Below are positions 27,466 to 37,006 of a stretch of 64,000 bases of DNA, one piece after another; within the stretch, counting starts at the first letter, position 1, and every line of letters starts with the position of its first letter. Under the pieces are notes generated by a model. The model saw only the letters and a program-made list of their open reading frames with translations, searched no databases and was not told the DNA's origin. The stretch is taken from assembly GCA_963791235.1 (NCBI GenBank), contig CAWBRW010000027.1, forward strand, positions 1 through 64,000, read 5' to 3'. Position numbers and translations under genes: made by a program. The DNA comes from JALORV01 sp963791235 (GTDB taxonomy: Bacteria; Pseudomonadota; Gammaproteobacteria; Burkholderiales; Burkholderiaceae_F).

Positions 27466-28332
27466 CTACCGGTTCAGCGCCGCAGCAAGTCGGCGCCGAT
27501 AGTCGCTGACCACGACGGGCCGATCGGCCAGCAGTTCGAACACTGCCAGCATCGCCTTGCGCGCATAGTCGTCGTCAAAGGCACGATCTCGCGTCACTAT
27601 CTCCAGCAACTGATCCAACGCATGCTCGTAGCGACCCTGCGCGACCAGAAGCTTTGCCAGATCGGCGCGGGCCCGAAGATCGGCGGGCTGCGCCGCCACA
27701 CACTGTTGCAGTTCTTCGGCTGACGGCAGGCGCGCCGCCTGCAGCAAACTGTCGACGCGCGTCTGCAGCGCGCGGAAGCGCGCTGTCTGCCGCGTCAGCG
27801 CGGCCACCTTCGCCAGCGCTTCGCCGGCGTCGGCGATCGCCTCGTCGCTCGGTGTCGCCTCGACCTCGAGCAGCATCTGAGCCAGGTCCAGCCGGGCGTC
27901 GTCGTTGGCGGAATCGAGCGCCAGCGCCGCCCGCACCGATGCCAATGCGCCGGCGCGGTCGCCCGCCTCGGCCAGGGCAGCTGCCTTGCGCCGCTCGATT
28001 TCACTCGGATTGGGCGCAACCCGGTCGATGAAGGCGCGCAGCTGCGATTCCGGCAGGACGCCGACGAACGAGTCGACAGGTTGTCCATCGACGAACGCGA
28101 CCACGTACGGAATGCTGCGGACGTTGAACTGGGCCGACAGCTCCGGGTTCTCGTCGGAATTGATCTTGACCAGCCGGAAACGCCCTGCGCCGTCCTGTTC
28201 CAGCCGCTCCAGCATCGGTCCAAGCGCCCGGCACGGTCCGCACCAGGGCGCCCAGAAATCCACCAGCACGGGCACCTCGTGCGAGGCGCTGATGACATCG
28301 CTTTGAAACGTTTGTGCGGTCGTGTTCAGCAT
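27466..28332 (-). CDS. cnoX: Thioredoxin-TPR chaperedoxin, CnoX/YbbN family
   Basis: 288 residues: an N-terminal thioredoxin domain with active site W30-C31-G-P-C34 (VDFWAPWCGPCRALGPMLE) and a C-terminal TPR-like helical domain ending in the family pattern DDDYARKAMLAVFELL. CnoX holds unfolded proteins under oxidative stress and passes them to GroEL/DnaK. Here the CxxC pair is intact, so disulfide activity is likely. The ATG at 28332 fits the thioredoxin N-terminus. A single gene, convergent with the SPFH operon. Confidence 0.9.
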   Translation of the reverse strand: MLNTTAQTFQSDVISASHEVPVLVDFWAPWCGPCRALGPMLERLEQDGAGRFRLVKINSDENPELSAQFNVRSIPYVVAFVDGQPVDSFVGVLPESQLRAFIDRVAPNPSEIERRKAAALAEAGDRAGALASVRAALALDSANDDARLDLAQMLLEVEATPSDEAIADAGEALAKVAALTRQTARFRALQTRVDSLLQAARLPSAEELQQCVAAQPADLRARADLAKLLVAQGRYEHALDQLLEIVTRDRAFDDDYARKAMLAVFELLADRPVVVSDYRRRLAAALNR

Positions 28333-28439
28333 GGAAGCCTCCTGCCGGACAACATGGAGGCACGACACGGACAGATCAAGGGACCCGACGCCATCACAAG
28401 TCAGCCCGACACATCAAGGAAACTTCGCGCAGGCCGACA

Positions 28440-29006
28440 CTACGTCTGCGACTTCGCAGCGTTCTTGCGCTGCTGCCACAGCACATCGCTGCCGCCGGCA
28501 TGGCGATTCAGCACACGTGCCAGTACGAACAGCAGATCGGAGAGGCGGTTCAGGTACTGGCGCGGTGCCGCGTTGACCTGCTCCTCGGCACCCAGTGCCA
28601 CCACCGCGCGCTCGGCGCGCCGGCAGATCGTTCGGCTGACATGCGCAAGCGCGGCGGCGCGCGAACCGCCCGGCAGGATGAACTCTGCCAGGCGCGGCAG
28701 CGCGGCGTTGTAGTGCGCGAGACGCGCATCGAGCCGGGCGACCTGAGCCTCCTGCACCATCGTGTAGCCGGGGATGCAGAGTTCGCCGCCCAGGTCGAAG
28801 AGATCGTGCTGGATGTCGACCAGGTCGCTGCGCAGATCGTCGGGCAGCGGCTCGGTCAGCAGCACGCCGAGCGATGAATTGAGTTCGTCGACATCGCCCA
28901 TCGCCGCCACGCGCAGCGCGTCCTTGCGCGTGCGCGTGCCGTCGCCCAGTCCGGTGGTGCCGTCATCGCCGGTGCGCGTTGCAATCGTCGTCAGTCGCTT
29001 GCCCAT
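28440..29006 (-). CDS. Cob(I)alamin adenosyltransferase, PduO type
   Basis: 188 residues. Moves adenosyl from ATP to cob(I)alamin to make adenosylcobalamin. The ATP-binding N-terminus ATRTGDDGTTGLGDGTR and the cobalamin-side block VSRTICRRAERAVVAL ... YLNRLSDLLFVLAR are both intact. Length is typical of the MMAB/PduO family. Cytoplasmic, acting as a trimer in relatives. It is divergent from the D-lactate dehydrogenase gene with 78 bases between starts. Confidence 0.93.
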   Translation of the reverse strand: MGKRLTTIATRTGDDGTTGLGDGTRTRKDALRVAAMGDVDELNSSLGVLLTEPLPDDLRSDLVDIQHDLFDLGGELCIPGYTMVQEAQVARLDARLAHYNAALPRLAEFILPGGSRAAALAHVSRTICRRAERAVVALGAEEQVNAAPRQYLNRLSDLLFVLARVLNRHAGGSDVLWQQRKNAAKSQT

Positions 29007-29084
29007 GATTCCTCAATGGTCCTGAAGCTGCCGCCCCGCGCGCCCGGTGTATGGTGGCGTGGTCAGTCTGGCCGGAGTTCGATT

Positions 29085-30482
29085 ATGAACGCGCCTGCAT
29101 CCCATTCTCCGCTTCCTGCCACCCTCCTCTCCGCGCTGGGCGAGCGGTTCGGAAACCGTTTTTCGGTCGCAGCGGCGGTCCGTGACCACCACGGCCGCGA
29201 CGAGTCGCCGTACGCGCCGATGCCCCCGGACGCCGTCGTGTTCGTCGAGTCGACCGAAGAAGTGGCGACCATCGTGCAGCTGGCCGCGGCACATCGCGTG
29301 CCGGTCATCGCTTACGGCGTCGGTTCCTCGATCGAGGGCCACCTGCTCGCCATCCATGGCGGCATCTCGATCGACCTCGGCCGCATGAACGCCGTGCTCA
29401 CCGTCAACGCCGAGGACCTGACGGTGACCGTGCAGGCCGGCATCACGCGCAAGCAGCTCAATGCGGCGATCAAGGACAGCGGCCTCTTCTTCCCGATCGA
29501 CCCGGGGGCCGACGCGACGATCGGCGGCATGGCCGCGACGCGCGCCTCCGGTACCAACGCCGTGCGCTACGGCACGATGCGCGAGAACGTGCTGGCACTG
29601 ACCGTCGTCACGGCCGAAGGCAAGGTGATCCGCACCGCAAGTCGTGCGAAGAAAAGCTCGGCGGGCTACGACCTGACGCGCATCTTCGTCGGCAGCGAAG
29701 GCACGCTCGGCATCATCACCGAGGTCACGCTGAAGCTTTATCCGCAGCCGGAGGCGATTTCCGCCGCAACCTGTTCATTCCCCAGCGTCGACGCGGCCGT
29801 GCAGACGACGATCGCGACTATCCAGCTCGGCGTGCCGGTGGCGCGCTGCGAGCTGCTCGATGCGCTGACCGTCAAGGCGGTCAACGCGCGCGACAAGCTC
29901 GGCCTGCCCGAGCTGCCGTTGCTGCTGTTCGAGTTCCACGGTTCGCCGGCGAGTGTCGAGGAGCAGGCCACCACGGTCCAGGCGATCGCCGCCGAGCACG
30001 GCGGACAGGGGTTCCAGTGGGCCACGAAGCCCGAGGACCGCACGAGACTCTGGGAGGCCCGTCACAACGCCTACTTTGCCTGCCTCGGCCTCAAGCCCGG
30101 CTGCCGTAGCTTCACGACCGATGTCTGCGTGCCGATCTCGCGGCTTGCCGAGTGCATCAATGAAACGATCAAGGACACGCAGGCGAGCTTCCTGCCGGCG
30201 CCGATCCTCGGCCACGTCGGCGATGGCAACTTCCACTGTGCGATCCTGGCCAATGCCGAAGATCCGCGCGAAGTCGAGGAAGCCGAGCGCCTGAACACCC
30301 GCATCGTCGAGCGCGCGATCGCGATGGACGGCACCTGCACCGGCGAACACGGCGTCGGCATGCACAAGATGGACTTCCTGCGCGAAGAGCACGGCGACGA
30401 CGCGCTCGACCTGATGGTGCGGCTGAAGCGCGCGTTCGACCCGCTGAACATCCTGAATCCCGGCAAGGTGGTGCGCGTCTAG
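29085..30482 (+). CDS. FAD-linked D-lactate dehydrogenase (cytochrome) family
   Basis: 465 residues. An FAD-binding type 4 domain (VPVIAYGVGSSIEGHLLAIHGGISIDL, PGADATIGGMAATRASGTNAVRYG) followed by the FAD-oxidase C-terminal domain (GHVGDGNFHCAILAN, TCTGEHGVGMHKMDFL, FDPLNILNPGKV). This matches D-lactate dehydrogenase (EC 1.1.2.4) more than GlcD: single subunit and no glcE/F beside it. ATG 29085 is chosen since upstream sequence is not conserved. Oxidises D-lactate and passes electrons to the respiratory chain. Confidence 0.9.
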   Translation: MNAPASHSPLPATLLSALGERFGNRFSVAAAVRDHHGRDESPYAPMPPDAVVFVESTEEVATIVQLAAAHRVPVIAYGVGSSIEGHLLAIHGGISIDLGRMNAVLTVNAEDLTVTVQAGITRKQLNAAIKDSGLFFPIDPGADATIGGMAATRASGTNAVRYGTMRENVLALTVVTAEGKVIRTASRAKKSSAGYDLTRIFVGSEGTLGIITEVTLKLYPQPEAISAATCSFPSVDAAVQTTIATIQLGVPVARCELLDALTVKAVNARDKLGLPELPLLLFEFHGSPASVEEQATTVQAIAAEHGGQGFQWATKPEDRTRLWEARHNAYFACLGLKPGCRSFTTDVCVPISRLAECINETIKDTQASFLPAPILGHVGDGNFHCAILANAEDPREVEEAERLNTRIVERAIAMDGTCTGEHGVGMHKMDFLREEHGDDALDLMVRLKRAFDPLNILNPGKVVRV

Positions 30483-30510
30483 CGCAACGCTTCTCGCTGC
30501 CTCGGGTCGC

Positions 30511-33055
30511 TCAGCGCATGCCGGCGCGGGCGAATCCTTCCTCTTCGCTCCAGCCCGCGCCCTCGGCAAGCAGTGTCGTGATCGCCTCTTCCGGCAGGCT
30601 CGCGTGCAACGCGGCGAGCACGTTCTCGCGCATCCGCCGCTCCGGAGGGTGCAGCTGGCGTCCACCGGTGGCATAGGCATGGTCGGCGCAACCGACCAGC
30701 CGCGCCGCCAGTTCCGGAAGGTTGCGACGCTGTGTGAGCAGTGCCAGCGGGAAGAGCAGGACGAACGCCGTACCGAGACCGCGAACCAGCAGCATCCGGC
30801 CAGCGCGGATGGCCTCGTCCGCCTGGTCCAGTTCTCCGCGTTCGAGCAGCGCCGGCACCATGTTGCCGTACGCGTGCACGGCCGCGGCGGGCCGACCGAG
30901 TGCCGCCGCGCGCTCGATGGCCTCGCGGCACAGTGCGATGGCGACCTCGCTGTGTCCCAGTTCGAACTCGGTATCGGCAAGGTTGCTGAGTGCGGGAATC
31001 TCGCCCAGCGCGCCGGCGGCGCGCGCCAGTGCGACGTGCTGCAGTCCGGCCTCGCGCGCCGCCTCGAAGCGCCCGCCGAGGTCGTGAAACCACTCGAGGG
31101 CCAGTTGCCGACGCGAGCGCTGGCGCGGCGACCACGCCGGATCTTCCAGTCGCGCAGCCTCTTCGAGCAAGGCGCCGGCCTGCACCTCGTCGATCACCTC
31201 GCGCGGTGCGCCGCCGAGCGAACACAGCGCCTTGTACAGGCCGATGCGATCGTCGAGCGTGCGATATGCCTCCAGCGCCCGCCAGGCCTCGTCGCGCCAC
31301 TCGGCCGGATGCAACATGCGTGAACGCACCACGGCCTGGAACGCCAGGCGAAAGCGCGCCGCAAGCGCAGGCGGCACGGCGTCGTCGAGCCAGCCACGCG
31401 CCGCCAGGTAGCGATCCATCGCGTCGCCGAAGGGGTCCAGCTCGATCCACAGCGCATTGCTCGAGGCCAGCAGCGCCAGCGCGGTCAGGCGCGCGCCCGG
31501 CGTGCCCATCGCCCAGCGCAGCGCCGCGCGCAGGTTGTCCAGCTCGGGTTCGATCGAGCGGACCAGCGCGTCAAAGCGGGGTGCATGCCCGATCGCTGCA
31601 TCGAATTCTTCCAGCAGCTCACGCATCGCCTCGGCACGGCGGCGCTCCATGGCGTCGGCTTCTCCTGCCGCGGCCAGCTGATCAAGCGCGAAGGCGCGCG
31701 CCGACTCCAGCAAGTGGTAGCGCGGCGCGCCTTCGCCTTCCGCGACGACCAGTGACTTGTCGACCAGCGCGCCAAGCCGGTCGAGCATCGTCGCCGGGTC
31801 GTCATCGACGTCGACCACGACGCGCTGAGCGAGCGCGAGCGAAAAGCCGCCGACGAACACACCGAGCCGTCGGAACAGCACCTGCTCCCCGGAGTCGAGC
31901 AGCGAATGGCTCCATTCCAGCGTGGCGCGCAGTGTCTGCTGGCGTGCAGGTGCGTCGCGTGCGCCGGTATTGAGCACGCGCAGCCGTTCGTCCAGGCGAT
32001 CGCGCAGGCCGGTAAGACCGAGCAGCGGCAGGCGCGCGGCGGCCAACTCGATCGCGAGCGGCATGCCGTCGAGCCGGCGGCAGATCTCGACGGCCGCGGC
32101 GAGCGTGTCCGGCTTCAGTGCGAAGCCCCGCTGCGCGGCGCGGGCCCGCACGGCGAACAGCTGGAGCGCGCCGTAGCGCTGGGCATCATTCACGTCGGCC
32201 GTTACGGCTACCGGCGGCAACGCCAACGGTGCCAGTCGCACCACCTGCTCGCCGGCCACGCGCAGCGGCGCCTGCGACGTGGCCAGCAGGTGCACGGCGG
32301 CCGCACGGCGCAGGATGACCTCGACCAGCGCCGCGACCTCGGCCAGCACGTGTTCGCAGTTGTCGAGCAGCACCAGAGCCGACTGCTCGCGCAACGCGCC
32401 GGCGATCGTCACGGCCGGCGACTGCCCGGTCGGTATGTCAACCGCGAGCGCGGAGGCAACCGCCGCCGGCACGCGCGCCGGATCGGTGACGGCGGCCAGG
32501 TCCACCAGGTGCACCCCGTCCGCGTAGTTCGCCTGCGCGGCATCGGCCACGGCAAGCGCCAATCGCGTTTTTCCGATCCCGCCGGGCCCGGTGAGCGTCA
32601 CCAGTGCATGTGCGGCGAGCAAGGCGCACGTCTCGGCGAGGTCCGCGTCGCGGCCGATCAGCGGCGGCAGGTTCGCCGGCAGGGCTCCGCGCGGACGCAG
32701 GCAGAGTTGCAGCGACGTCGGACACCGGCGTCGGCGCCGTCGAACCATCGCGCTCGAGGTCGGCGATGAACTGGTAACCCCGCCCGGGAATCGTGGCGAT
32801 GGTCTGCGGCCCGAGCAGCTTGCGCAGCGCCGACACCTGGACCTGCAGGTTGTTCTCTTCCACCACCAGTCCGGGCCAGACGAGATCGAGCAACTGGTCC
32901 TTGCTGACGATCCGGTCGCGATGGCGAACCAGCACCAGCAGCACGTCGATCGCACGCGCTCCGAGCCGGGCCGGCGTGCCGTCGACACGCAGCACCCGTC
33001 GGACCGGATCGAGCTGAAAGCGCCCGAATCGAACCTCGGCGACTTCGGAATTCAC
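30511..33055 (-). CDS. AfsR/LAL-type transcriptional regulator: wHTH, ATPase, TPR (one frameshift)
   Basis: Large regulator of about 848 residues. First an OmpR-type winged helix (FGRFQLDPVRRVLRVDG, DQLLDLVWPGLVVEENNLQVQVSALRKLLG, IPGRGYQF). A linker carrying the one-base gain near 32700-32715 follows, then a STAND-like ATPase: Walker A LTGPGGIGKTRLALAVAD, Walker B SALVLLDNCEH, sensor LLATSQAPLRVAGE, and GMPLAIELAAARL. The C-terminal half is a helical TPR-like region. GTG at 33055 is the best start. Target unknown; the divergent pair (small membrane protein, TPR protein) is an obvious candidate. Confidence 0.87.
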
Positions 33056-33193
33056 GGCACGGAGGGCGAGGAAATGATGCCGCGAGCTTAATGCGCCGCC
33101 GCGGATTCAGAACGTTTCAGGCCGCGCCAAGGACCTGATGCGCCCAACCGGGAAAGATGCCGCCTCCAGCACATGAAACTTTCGGAGGCCACG

Positions 33194-33412
33194 ATGTACC
33201 ACTCGACCCGCTTCACGCCGCAACCGTCGCCGCTCGTGCGCGGTGTCGGCGTCCTGGCTGCCCTGCTCGCGTCGTTCGGCGCCGTCGGAACCATCGATGC
33301 GATCGCGCTGCACTACTCGCGCCAGCAGCAGGTGGCATCACTGGTGCGCGCCAGCGATGCGCTTCGGTGCGCAAGTCCACGCAGCATGTTGGCTGTCCAA
33401 ACGGCCTCCTGA
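33194..33412 (+). CDS. Small single-span membrane protein
   Basis: 72 residues with one hydrophobic span (VRGVGVLAALLASFGAVGTIDAIAL) and a basic N-terminus. A clear GGAGG stands six bases before the ATG at 33194. It lies between the divergent regulator and the TPR gene, 51 bases before the latter. No family recognised. Confidence 0.6.
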   Translation: MYHSTRFTPQPSPLVRGVGVLAALLASFGAVGTIDAIALHYSRQQQVASLVRASDALRCASPRSMLAVQTAS

Positions 33413-33463
33413 TTCGTCGCTGGCCCTTCACCTTTACCACCCTCAACTTTCAAGGAGATTCCG

Positions 33464-34812
33464 ATGCTTCAAGACCACCGCGGCCTGACCGTTTCAACGA
33501 CCAGCGCCACCGCACTTGCCCACTTCGAGAGAGCGCTCGAACAGTTCCACGCCTACCGCGGCGACCCGATTGCCACCGTCGACGCCGCACTGGCGGAAGA
33601 CGACGCGTTCGTTCTCGCCCACCTGTTCAAGGCCTTTGTGCTCACCACGACCTCCGAGGGCCGTCACTTGCCTGCGGCCCGAGCGGCCGTGGCGCGCGCC
33701 ACGGAATTCAGCCATCGAGCCAACGCACGCGAGCGCGCACTGATTGCTGCGGGCCAGCAGCTCGTCGACGGACAGTGGCACGCCGCCAGCCGCAGCTTCG
33801 ATGCTGTCCTTCGCGAGTGGCCGCGCGACGCGCTCGCGCTGCAGACCGCGCACCTGATGGACTTCTTCCGCGGCGACGCGCTCAACCTGCGCAACCGCAT
33901 CTCGCGCGTGCTGCCGGCGTGGAGCGCCAATCTGCCGGGCTATTCCTACGTCCTCGGCATGCACGCGTTCGGACTGGAGGAGTGCAACCAGTACGCCGAG
34001 GCCGAAGCGACCGGCCGCCGCGCGCTGGAGATCGTGCCGACCGATGGCTGGGCAGTGCATGCGGTCACCCACGTGATGGAGATGCAGGGGCGCATCGACG
34101 AGGGCATCGGCTGGCTGACGACGCGCGAGGCCGACTGGGCCACCGACGACAACGCGTTCGCCCCGCATAACTGGTGGCACCTGGCGCTGTTCCACATGGA
34201 CCGCGGCGCCTTTGACGCGGCGCTGGATCTGTACGACCGCAAGCTCGATGGCCCGCAGGCCGACATGCTGCTCGTCCTCATCGACTGCACCGCGCTGCTG
34301 TGGCGCCTGCAGCTTGAAGGCGTGAACGTCGGCGACCGCTTCGAGCGCGTCGCCGACCGCTGGCACGGCAAGGCCATCGAGGAGCGCAGTTTCTACGCGT
34401 TCAATGACCTGCACGCGATGATGAGCTTTGCAGCAACGCGCCGCAGCGCCGACGGCGAGCGCCTGCTGGCCGAGATGCGCACCACCGCCGAGTGCGGCAC
34501 CGGGGTCAACCAGGTGATGACGCGCGACATCGGCCTGCCGCTGGCGGAAGGCATGCTGGCCTTTGCGCAGGGTCGCCCGCGTTCGCGCGATCGAGTGCAT
34601 CGATCCGGTGCGGGACACCGCCAACGGGTTCGGTGGCAGTCACGCCCAGCGCGACCTGCTGACGCTGACTTTGATCGAAGCAGCCCTCCGCGCCGGCGAT
34701 ATGTCCCGTGCGCGCCATCTGCTCGGCCGAGCGCCAGGTGCACAAGCCGACCGCATGGAGCGCGCGCCTGGCCGCGCGCGCGAGTACCGCTGCCTGGCCC
34801 GCGGCAGCTTGA
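33464..34812 (+). CDS. TTC38-like tetratricopeptide repeat protein (two frameshifts)
   Basis: About 448 residues when two one-base gains (near 34578 and 34725) are read through. It begins LTVSTTSATALAHFERALEQFHAYRGDP and contains the TTC38 hallmarks ALQTAHLMDFFRGDALNLRNRISRVLPAW, YSYVLGMHAFGLEE, GWAVHAVTHVMEMQGR and HNWWHLALFHMD. After the shifts it reads RAIECIDPVRDTANGFGGSHAQRDLL and stops at 34810-34812, just before a strong hairpin. AGGAGA precedes the ATG. The cellular role of the bacterial family is unknown. Confidence 0.86.
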
Positions 34813-34827
34813 GCGGGCGCCACTTGG

Positions 34828-34863
34828 CTGGGAACGCGGGCGTAGACGCGCCCGCGTTCCCAG
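34828..34863 (+). terminator. Perfect 15-bp hairpin after the TPR gene
   Basis: Arms 34828-34842 and 34849-34863 pair without mismatch (core GGGAACGCGGGCG) around the loop TAGACG, followed by TTATT. It starts 15 bases after the TPR gene stop. Probable transcription terminator; the T tract is short. Confidence 0.65.
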
Positions 34864-35018
34864 TTATTCCGTCGTTGCAGGGTGCTCACGCGATGGATCC
34901 GCCCTGGCCGGGCGGGGCGAGGCGCCGTGGAGCCCGGACCTCGGGCCGCTCGCCGACAGCGTTCATCAATGATGCGCAAAACCATTTCGTCTGAATTGAT
35001 ACCGATCAGTTCACATTT

Positions 35019-35036
35019 AAATCAAGCGATTGATTT
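35019..35036 (+). promoter_or_regulatory. 18-bp palindrome, probable TetR operator
   Basis: AAATCAA-GCGA-TTGATTT: perfect 7-base arms around four bases, in an AT-rich patch 17 bases before the tetR start. The size and place suit autoregulation of the tetR-RND operon. Confidence 0.66.
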
Positions 35037-35053
35037 GTGATATTGTGCGGCGC

Positions 35054-35762
35054 ATGAACAACCTCTCTACCGACCACGCCTCCCACTCTGCGGCGCAGAC
35101 GCACGACCGACACCTTGACCGTGGCGTGCTCGCGCGCGAACAACTGATTTCCCACGCCACCCGCATATTCGCGGCCAAGGGCTATGCGGCCGCCACCACC
35201 CGCGAGATCTGCGACGCGGCCGGGGTCAAACATCGCGGCCATCCATTACTACTTCGGCGACAAGGAAGGGCTGTACCGCGCCGCGCTGCTGCAACCGATC
35301 AAGGAGATGACCGCGGCGTTCGGACGCTTCGACGACCCGTCGCTCGCCGTTCGATCAGGCGATGCGCATGTTCCTTGCGCCGTTCATCACGCCCTCGACG
35401 CGGTGACGACGACGACCGATGCCGACGTGATGCGCATGCACCTGCGCGAGATGATCGAGCCGTCCGAGGTCTTTCGCGAGATCACCGCGCAGACGATCGT
35501 CCCGGCGCACAACGCTGCTGGCCGGCATGCTCGCGCGCCACTGCGGCCTGGCCGAGCCCGATGCCGATATCCACCAGCTCGCGTTCGCGATCGGTGGCGA
35601 TGGCGCACGACTACTGCATGTCGCGCGAGTTCATGAAGATGCTTGCGCCCGACGTGCTGGACCGGCCCCGCGCGATGGAGCGGATCCTCGATCGCCTCGT
35701 GGGCTACAGCCGCGCGCTGCTCGATTACGAAATCGAGCGCCGGCGCGCTCGACACCAAGTAG
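35054..35762 (+). CDS. TetR regulator of the CecR/DUF1956 type (several frameshifts)
   Basis: The DNA-binding domain is clear: ATRIFAAKGYAAATTREICDAAGV, a shift, then NIAAIHYYFGDKEGLYRAALLQP. The C-terminal part, recovered across three frames, reads MRMFLAPFIT, VMRMHLREMIEPSEVFREITAQTIVPAHNA, LAGMLARHCGLAEPDADIHQLAFAI, VAMAHDYCMSREFMKMLAPDVLD, LVGYSRALLDYEIERRRA, which is the CecR-type ligand domain. At least five indels occur in 700 bases, mostly one-base gains (near 35233, 35350, 35515, 35600, 35752). First gene of the RND operon and probably its repressor through the palindrome at 35019-35036. Confidence 0.8.
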
Positions 35763-35776
35763 GAGCGATCCTCCCG

Positions 35777-36924
35777 ATGAATCGTTTGACACTGAACGCA
35801 ACGTCCCGCGTCACCGCGCTAGCCGCCGTCGCCGGCGTGGCCTTGCTGCTCGTGGGCTGCGGCGACGATGCCGCCAGGCAGGCGAAGAGCGAGGCCAAGG
35901 CCACCGCCGCCCGGCCCGCACTTACCGTGGCGCTTGCCGTTCCGCAGCAGGCCAACTGGCCGCAGACGCTCGCCGCCAATGGCAACGTCATGGCGTGGCA
36001 GGAAGCGATCATCGGCGCCGAGCTTTCAGGCTTGCGCGTGACCGAAGTCCTCGTGAATGTCGGCGACTCGGTCAAGCGTGGCCAGCCGCTCGCAAGAATC
36101 GCCGCGGAGAGCGTGCTCGCAGACCTCGCGCAGGCGAGGGCTTCGGTCGCCGAGGCCGAGGCCGCGCTGGCCGAGGCGAAGGCCAACGCGGAACGTTCGA
36201 AGCAGCTGCAGTCGCAGGGCTTCATCAGCTCGCAGGCGACCATCCAGGTCCTGACCGCGGAGCAGACCACCGCCGCCCGCCTGGCGGCGGCGCGCGCGCG
36301 CGTGCAGGCCGAGGAAGTGCGGCTCGCCCAGGCCCGCATCGTCGCCCCCGATGACGGCGTGATCTCCGCCCGCACCGCGACGGTGGGCTCGCTGACGGCA
36401 CCGAACCAGGAGATGTTCCGGCTGATCCGCGGCGGGCGCCTCGAATGGCGTGCCGAAGTGACCGGGTCGGAGCTGCAGAAGATCACACCGGGAATGCGCG
36501 CCGTCCTGACCACCGCCAGCGGCACGCGCATCGACGGCGCGGTGCGCGCGGTCGCGCCGGCGGTCGACCCGGCGCACGCGCAACGGCATCGTTTACGTCG
36601 ACCTGCCACCGGGAAGCGCGGTGCGCGCCGGCACTTTCGCACGCGGCGAATTCGAACTCGGCAGCGGCAGCGCCTTGACGCTGCCGCAGAGCGCCGTGGT
36701 GCTGCGTGACGGGTTCTCCTACGTCTTCCTGGTCGGCGCCGACAACAAGGTCGTGCAGGCCAAGGTCGATGTCGGCCGTCGCGTCGGCGACCGCATCGAG
36801 ATCGTTGCCGGGCTGCCGCCCGTCGGGGCGCGTGGTCGAGACCGGCGCCGGATTCCTCGCCGACGGCGACACCGTGCGCGTCGTCGACGCGGCGGCGGCG
36901 CCGGTGAAGTCGGCGCAGAAGTAG
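35777..36924 (+). CDS. RND periplasmic adaptor lipoprotein (two frameshifts)
   Basis: HlyD/AcrA-type adaptor, about 380 residues. A lipoprotein signal (GVALLLVGC, Cys about residue 31) anchors it. Then QTLAANGNVMAWQEAIIGAELSGLRVTEVLVNVGDSVKRGQPLARI (lipoyl-like half), a coiled-coil hairpin with A/E/K-rich heptads, the second lipoyl half (RIVAPDDGVISARTATVGSL) and a beta-barrel. One-base gains near 36574 and 36825; frames resume as NGIVYVDLPPGSAVRAGTFARG and RVVETGAGFLADGDTVRVV. It lies 14 bases after tetR and serves the pump that follows. Confidence 0.9.
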
Positions 36925-37006
36925 AGACGAATGACCCCACGCTCACTTCGCTCGCTGCCCCACGCGGGGGCGTACCAGTGCCTTCGGGCGGCCGGGCGGC
37001 ACTGAC

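Noticed and set aside
35030..36709. Apparent TetR-adaptor fusion protein
   Set aside because: It arises because frameshifts in tetR bring its end into the adaptor frame; a separate lipoprotein signal begins at 35777.
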